Shown: one piece after another, positions 32,447 to 35,396 of the stretch
Position numbering within the stretch: the stretch's first letter is position 1
Layout: every line of letters begins with the position of its first letter
Source: Gemmataceae bacterium
Lineage (GTDB): Bacteria; Planctomycetota; Planctomycetia; Gemmatales; Gemmataceae
NCBI GenBank assembly: GCA_003136315.1
Contig: PLDW01000107.1
Location: forward strand, 6,141 to 41,536
Length of the DNA stretch: 35,396 nt
Direction of reading: 5' to 3'
The notes under the pieces: generated by a model
The model's input: the letters and a program-made list of their open reading frames with translations, nothing else
Told to the model about the DNA's origin: nothing
Database searches by the model: none
Translations under genes and position numbers: made by a program

Positions 32447-33685
32447 TCATCTTCCCGCCCAGACCTGGACCAGTTCGAGTATCACTCGCACCGCGGCTTC
32501 CATTTCTTCCAGGCAGGTCCACTCCAGGGGCGAGTGGGGGTTGTGCTCACCGGTGGACAGATTCGGCGTGGGCAGACCCTTCTCGGTCAGCATGGCACCG
32601 TCGGTTCCGCCACGGATGATCTTGAACTTCGGCTCCAGTCCGGCCCGACGAGTGGCCGTGGCAGCGTACTCGACCGCCCGCGGCTCCTTTGTGATGCCGT
32701 CCCGCATGTTGCGGTACTGCTTGCGGACATCAACGCGAACCCGTGCCTCCGGGTATTCCCGCTCCACCTGAGCGGCGATCTCGCGGAGGATCTCGGCCTG
32801 GACGGCGAGTTGGGTTGTGTCGAAGTCCCGCAACAAGAACCCGATTTTCACCTCCCCAACCCCACCCTCGATCGTCAACGGATGGAGGAATCCGTCCCGA
32901 CCGGCAGTCGTCTCCGGGCTCATTCGCCGCTTCGGGAGACGGTCCAGGAACATTCCCGAAAGTCGGACCGCGTTCGTCATCCGTCCTTTCGCGATCGAGG
33001 GGTGGATGTTCACGCCGGTGATGGTGACAGTGGCCGCGTCGGCCGAGAACGTCTCGTCCTCGATTTCCCCCGTCGCCATCCCGTCGAGTGTGTAGCCCAC
33101 CACGGCCCCGATCATCGATGGTTCCAGGTGGAGTACGCCGCGACCGATCTCCTCGTCACAGGTGAAGACAATTTTCACCGGCCCGTGTGGGATGTCTGGG
33201 TTCTCGGTCAGGATGCGGGCCGCCTCCATGATGACCGACAGCCCGGCCTTGTCGTCGGCCCCGAGAAGGGTCGTGCCGTCGGTGGTAATGACGGTCTTCC
33301 CGATTACCGCCTTCAGGTCCGGATTGTCGGACATCCGAATGACCTTGGACCGATCTTTCGGGAGGGTGATATCGCCCCCCGGGTAGTTGCGGATCACCTG
33401 CGGATCGACGTTCTTCCCGGAGTTCTCCGGGTTGGTGTCGATATGGGAATTGAAGGCGATCGTCGGAGCACCCGGAACGTTTCCGGGGATCGTCGCGAAC
33501 ACAAGACCATGCTCATCTTGTCGGGCGTCGGTGAGTCCGACAGCAAGTAGCTCATCCCGGAGAATCGCTCCAAGGACAAGCTGGCCAGGGGAACTCGGGT
33601 AGGCGGTTGTCCGATCATCCGCCTGGGTGTCGATTCGGACGTATCGGAGGAACCGGTCGAGGAGGGTGTTTGTCACGTACGACAT
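32447..33685 (-). CDS. pepT: Peptidase T (tripeptide aminopeptidase)
   Basis: The 412-residue M20B metallopeptidase removes N-terminal residues from tripeptides in the cytoplasm. The two-zinc site is complete: AFNSHIDTNPE (77-87) with His81 and Asp83, LLGADDKAG (140-148) with Asp144, CDEEIGRG (176-183) with the general base Glu178 and ligand Glu179, GYTLDG with Asp201, and STGEHNPHSPLEW with His381. Length and sites match E. coli PepT (408 residues). The ATG at 33685 has GAGGT 7 bases upstream; two in-frame ATGs further up (33712, 33742) lack this. It starts 69 bases after the E2 gene on the same strand and may be co-transcribed with it. Confidence 0.96.
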   Translation of the reverse strand: MSYVTNTLLDRFLRYVRIDTQADDRTTAYPSSPGQLVLGAILRDELLAVGLTDARQDEHGLVFATIPGNVPGAPTIAFNSHIDTNPENSGKNVDPQVIRNYPGGDITLPKDRSKVIRMSDNPDLKAVIGKTVITTDGTTLLGADDKAGLSVIMEAARILTENPDIPHGPVKIVFTCDEEIGRGVLHLEPSMIGAVVGYTLDGMATGEIEDETFSADAATVTITGVNIHPSIAKGRMTNAVRLSGMFLDRLPKRRMSPETTAGRDGFLHPLTIEGGVGEVKIGFLLRDFDTTQLAVQAEILREIAAQVEREYPEARVRVDVRKQYRNMRDGITKEPRAVEYAATATRRAGLEPKFKIIRGGTDGAMLTEKGLPTPNLSTGEHNPHSPLEWTCLEEMEAAVRVILELVQVWAGR

Positions 33686-33754
33686 CAGACGGACCTCAAT
33701 GTGCGGTATCATCAGCTCGTAGCTCCCGGCCCCAGAGATCATGCCCGAGGGCTC

Positions 33755-34996
33755 CTAAATCTCCAGTAGCATCCGCTCCGGGTTCTCCACGCATTCCTTG
33801 ATCCGGACCAGGAACTGAACCGCTTCGCGGCCATCAATGAGCCGGTGGTCGTAGCTCAGGGCCAGGTACATCATCGGCCGGATCACGATCTGGTCGTTGA
33901 CCACCACCGCCCGCTTCTGGATGTTGTGCATCCCGAGGATGGCCGCTTGCGGGGGATTCAGGATCGGGGTGCTGAGCATCGATCCGAAGATCCCTCCGTT
34001 GGTAATCGTAAACGTGCCGCCCTCCAGGTCGGTGACGCTGATCTTTCCCTCCCGCGCTCGCTTCGCCAACTCGCCGATTTTCTTCTCGATCTCGGCGAAC
34101 CCCAGGTGATCGGCCCCACGGAGGATGGGGACCATCAACCCTTTCTCCGTGCTCACCGCCACTCCGACATCGTAAAAGTGTTGGTGGACGACGTCGGCCC
34201 CATCAATTCGGGCATTGACGAGTGGAAACGCCTTCAATGCCTCAACCGCAGCCTTCACGAACACCGACATGAACCCGAGTTTCACTCCGTGTTTCTTCTC
34301 GAACCGCTCGTTGTACTTCGCCCGCAAGTCAGTGATGGCCGACATATCGGCTTCGTTGAACGTGGTCAGTGTGGCGGTGGTGTTTTGCGATTCCAGGAGC
34401 CGTTCGGCGATCCGTCGGCGAATCTGCGACATCGGCTGACGGGTCGTGCGAGTGCCGGTCGGAACGAGGGCCGGTGACGCCGGTGGAATGGGCTTCGACT
34501 CGCCGTTCACCGCCGGCACCGGCTTCGACACGGGCTTTTCGGCGACGGCAATGACATCGCCCTTCGTAATCCGGCCGCCGGGGCCAGTTCCGGGAACGTC
34601 GCCAGCCTTCAGCCCCGACTCCGCCAGCAAGCGGGAAGCGGCTGGCGAGGGGATTCCGGGGGCAGGGCCGGGGAGCGTGATCGCAACGGGCTCGGGAGCC
34701 GCCGACGGCTTGGCAGCGGGGGGCGTTGCGGGTTTGGATGCGCCTGTTGGGGCCTTCGCGTCGGTGTCGATCTGGGCGACGACTGCATCGACCGTGACGG
34801 TCGCACCCTCCGCCACCAGGATCTTGAGCACCCCCGCGACCTGGGCAGCGACTTCCTGGGTCGCTTTATCGGTCCCCAGCTCGAAGAGGGGGTCATCCAC
34901 GTTGACGAATGCCCCATCGGGCTTGAGCCAGCGATTGATCGTCGCTTCGGTGATGGATTCGCCCGCCCGCGGCACCTTGACCTGTTCGACCGCCAT
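33755..34996 (-). CDS. sucB: Dihydrolipoyllysine-residue succinyltransferase (2-oxoglutarate dehydrogenase E2)
   Basis: The 413-residue E2 has the usual three parts. The N-terminal lipoyl domain ([15 protein letters not shown], then [11 protein letters not shown]) carries the lipoyl Lys44. A peripheral-subunit-binding domain ([26 protein letters not shown]) follows an Ala/Pro-rich linker. The C-terminal catalytic domain has SYDHRLIDG with His384 and Asp388. The ESITEA start and the [20 protein letters not shown] end are closer to SucB than to pyruvate dehydrogenase E2, which normally has several lipoyl domains. It transfers succinyl groups to CoA in the TCA cycle. AGGGGGG precedes the ATG at 34996; the open frame to 35275 is rejected because it crosses the palindrome at 35115-35192. 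Its E1 and E3 partners are not in the window. Confidence 0.95.
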   Translation of the reverse strand: MAVEQVKVPRAGESITEATINRWLKPDGAFVNVDDPLFELGTDKATQEVAAQVAGVLKILVAEGATVTVDAVVAQIDTDAKAPTGASKPATPPAAKPSAAPEPVAITLPGPAPGIPSPAASRLLAESGLKAGDVPGTGPGGRITKGDVIAVAEKPVSKPVPAVNGESKPIPPASPALVPTGTRTTRQPMSQIRRRIAERLLESQNTTATLTTFNEADMSAITDLRAKYNERFEKKHGVKLGFMSVFVKAAVEALKAFPLVNARIDGADVVHQHFYDVGVAVSTEKGLMVPILRGADHLGFAEIEKKIGELAKRAREGKISVTDLEGGTFTITNGGIFGSMLSTPILNPPQAAILGMHNIQKRAVVVNDQIVIRPMMYLALSYDHRLIDGREAVQFLVRIKECVENPERMLLEI

Positions 34997-35114
34997 TACC
35001 GCCCCCCTGTCCGTTACCAGATTGAGGAAACCTAAGGAGTTGTCCAGAATCAAAACCGTGAAATCGATGGCACGGGCTTCCAGTCCGTATTGGCCCAGCA
35101 TGGACCGATGATGG

Positions 35115-35192
35115 GTGGCCGGGGTTGAGTCCTCGAAACCCCGCCCCGCCATCCCCACGCAGCCGGGGTTTCGAAGACTCAACCCCGGCCAC
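35115..35192. repeat. Long dispersed palindrome upstream of sucB
   Basis: A 29-base arm beginning GTGGCCGGGGTTGAGTC (35115-35143) pairs with its reverse complement at 35164-35192 with a single mismatch around a 20-base loop. There is no T-run. From memory this sequence is a recurrent intergenic repeat in Gemmata-type genomes. The rest of 34997-35296 shows nothing else. Confidence 0.72.
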
Positions 35193-35296
35193 ACCACTGG
35201 CGTGTTGGCCCAGGATGGCCAGGCCACGGAGAAAATGCCTGGTTTTCTCCTGTTCGTTTGATCGGCGAAAAACACGTGGTTGATCTTGGATGAGTT

Positions 35297-35395
35297 CTAA
35301 TCAAAGCTCCCCCCCGCGCCGTCCGAGTCACCGCCCCAGTCGCCACCACCTGTGTCGTCGCCACCGATCGCGCCCGTGCCAAAGTTCCCGGTTGC
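35297..35395 (-). CDS. C-terminal tail of a Gly/Asp-rich protein (partial, runs off the window)
   Basis: Reading leftward from the right edge, one frame encodes ATGNFGTGAIGGDDTGGGDW, then a tail of alternating Gly, Asp and Ser ending GSFD and a TAG stop at 35297-35299. The regular Gly/Asp pattern and clean end look like the low-complexity C-terminus of a membrane or secreted protein rather than chance. Only 32 codons are visible, so identity cannot be given. It would lie upstream of and in the same direction as sucB. Confidence 0.5.
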   Translation of the reverse strand, partial: ATGNFGTGAIGGDDTGGGDWGGDSDGAGGSFD

Positions 35396-35396
35396 T

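Overview
The window looks like chromosome from a planctomycete, most likely of the Gemmata/Gemmataceae type. This is an inference from gene content: a DUF1559 prepilin-type protein, two Gly/Tyr-rich TIGR03000 proteins, a DUF4058 protein, an ASPIC/UnbV lipoprotein, two ThuA proteins, GC-rich DNA and gene-poor spacers full of dispersed repeats. No rRNA, tRNA, CRISPR array or phage gene was recognised.

Layout. 1-5.2 kb: a small coiled-coil/CxxC protein, a MITE-like insertion with target duplication, the DUF1559 protein with a strong terminator, and a secreted FG-GAP/ASPIC lipoprotein. 5.2-9.7 kb: an orphan ABC ATPase, a DUF4058 protein and a broken SEFIR-NB-ARC (STAND) gene, separated by repeats. 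9.7-15.3 kb: a large MMPL/RND transporter preceded by a terminator-like leader, then a class I amidotransferase-fold protein without its cysteine, and a diverged AnmK-like kinase. 15.3-21.2 kb: a leftward three-gene set (two-TM membrane protein, secreted trypsin-like protease with a pentapeptide-repeat tail, small secreted protein), repeats, and a BadF/N-acetylglucosamine-kinase-like protein. 21.2-26.8 kb: a secreted S9 peptidase divergent from a ThuA-esterase-ThuA cluster. 26.8-29.7 kb: two Gly/Tyr-rich paralogues convergent with trpC; a degenerate copy of the trpC tail between them shows that the locus arose by tandem duplication. 30-32.4 kb: a lower-GC HNH protein and a divergent pair (HEPN-like protein plus a 69-residue SH3/KOW-like protein). 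32.4-35 kb: peptidase T and the 2-oxoglutarate dehydrogenase E2 subunit, both leftward. The right edge holds the Gly/Asp-rich C-terminus of another leftward gene.

Functional threads. Housekeeping genes (trpC, pepT, E2) are interspersed with envelope and secreted proteins. The AnmK-like and BadF-like kinases could both handle amino-sugars from peptidoglycan turnover. Defence-related material is present but partly decayed: the SEFIR-NB-ARC gene carries a frameshift and lacks the usual C-terminal repeats. At least two dispersed repeat families recur in three spacers each, suggesting repeated small-element transposition.
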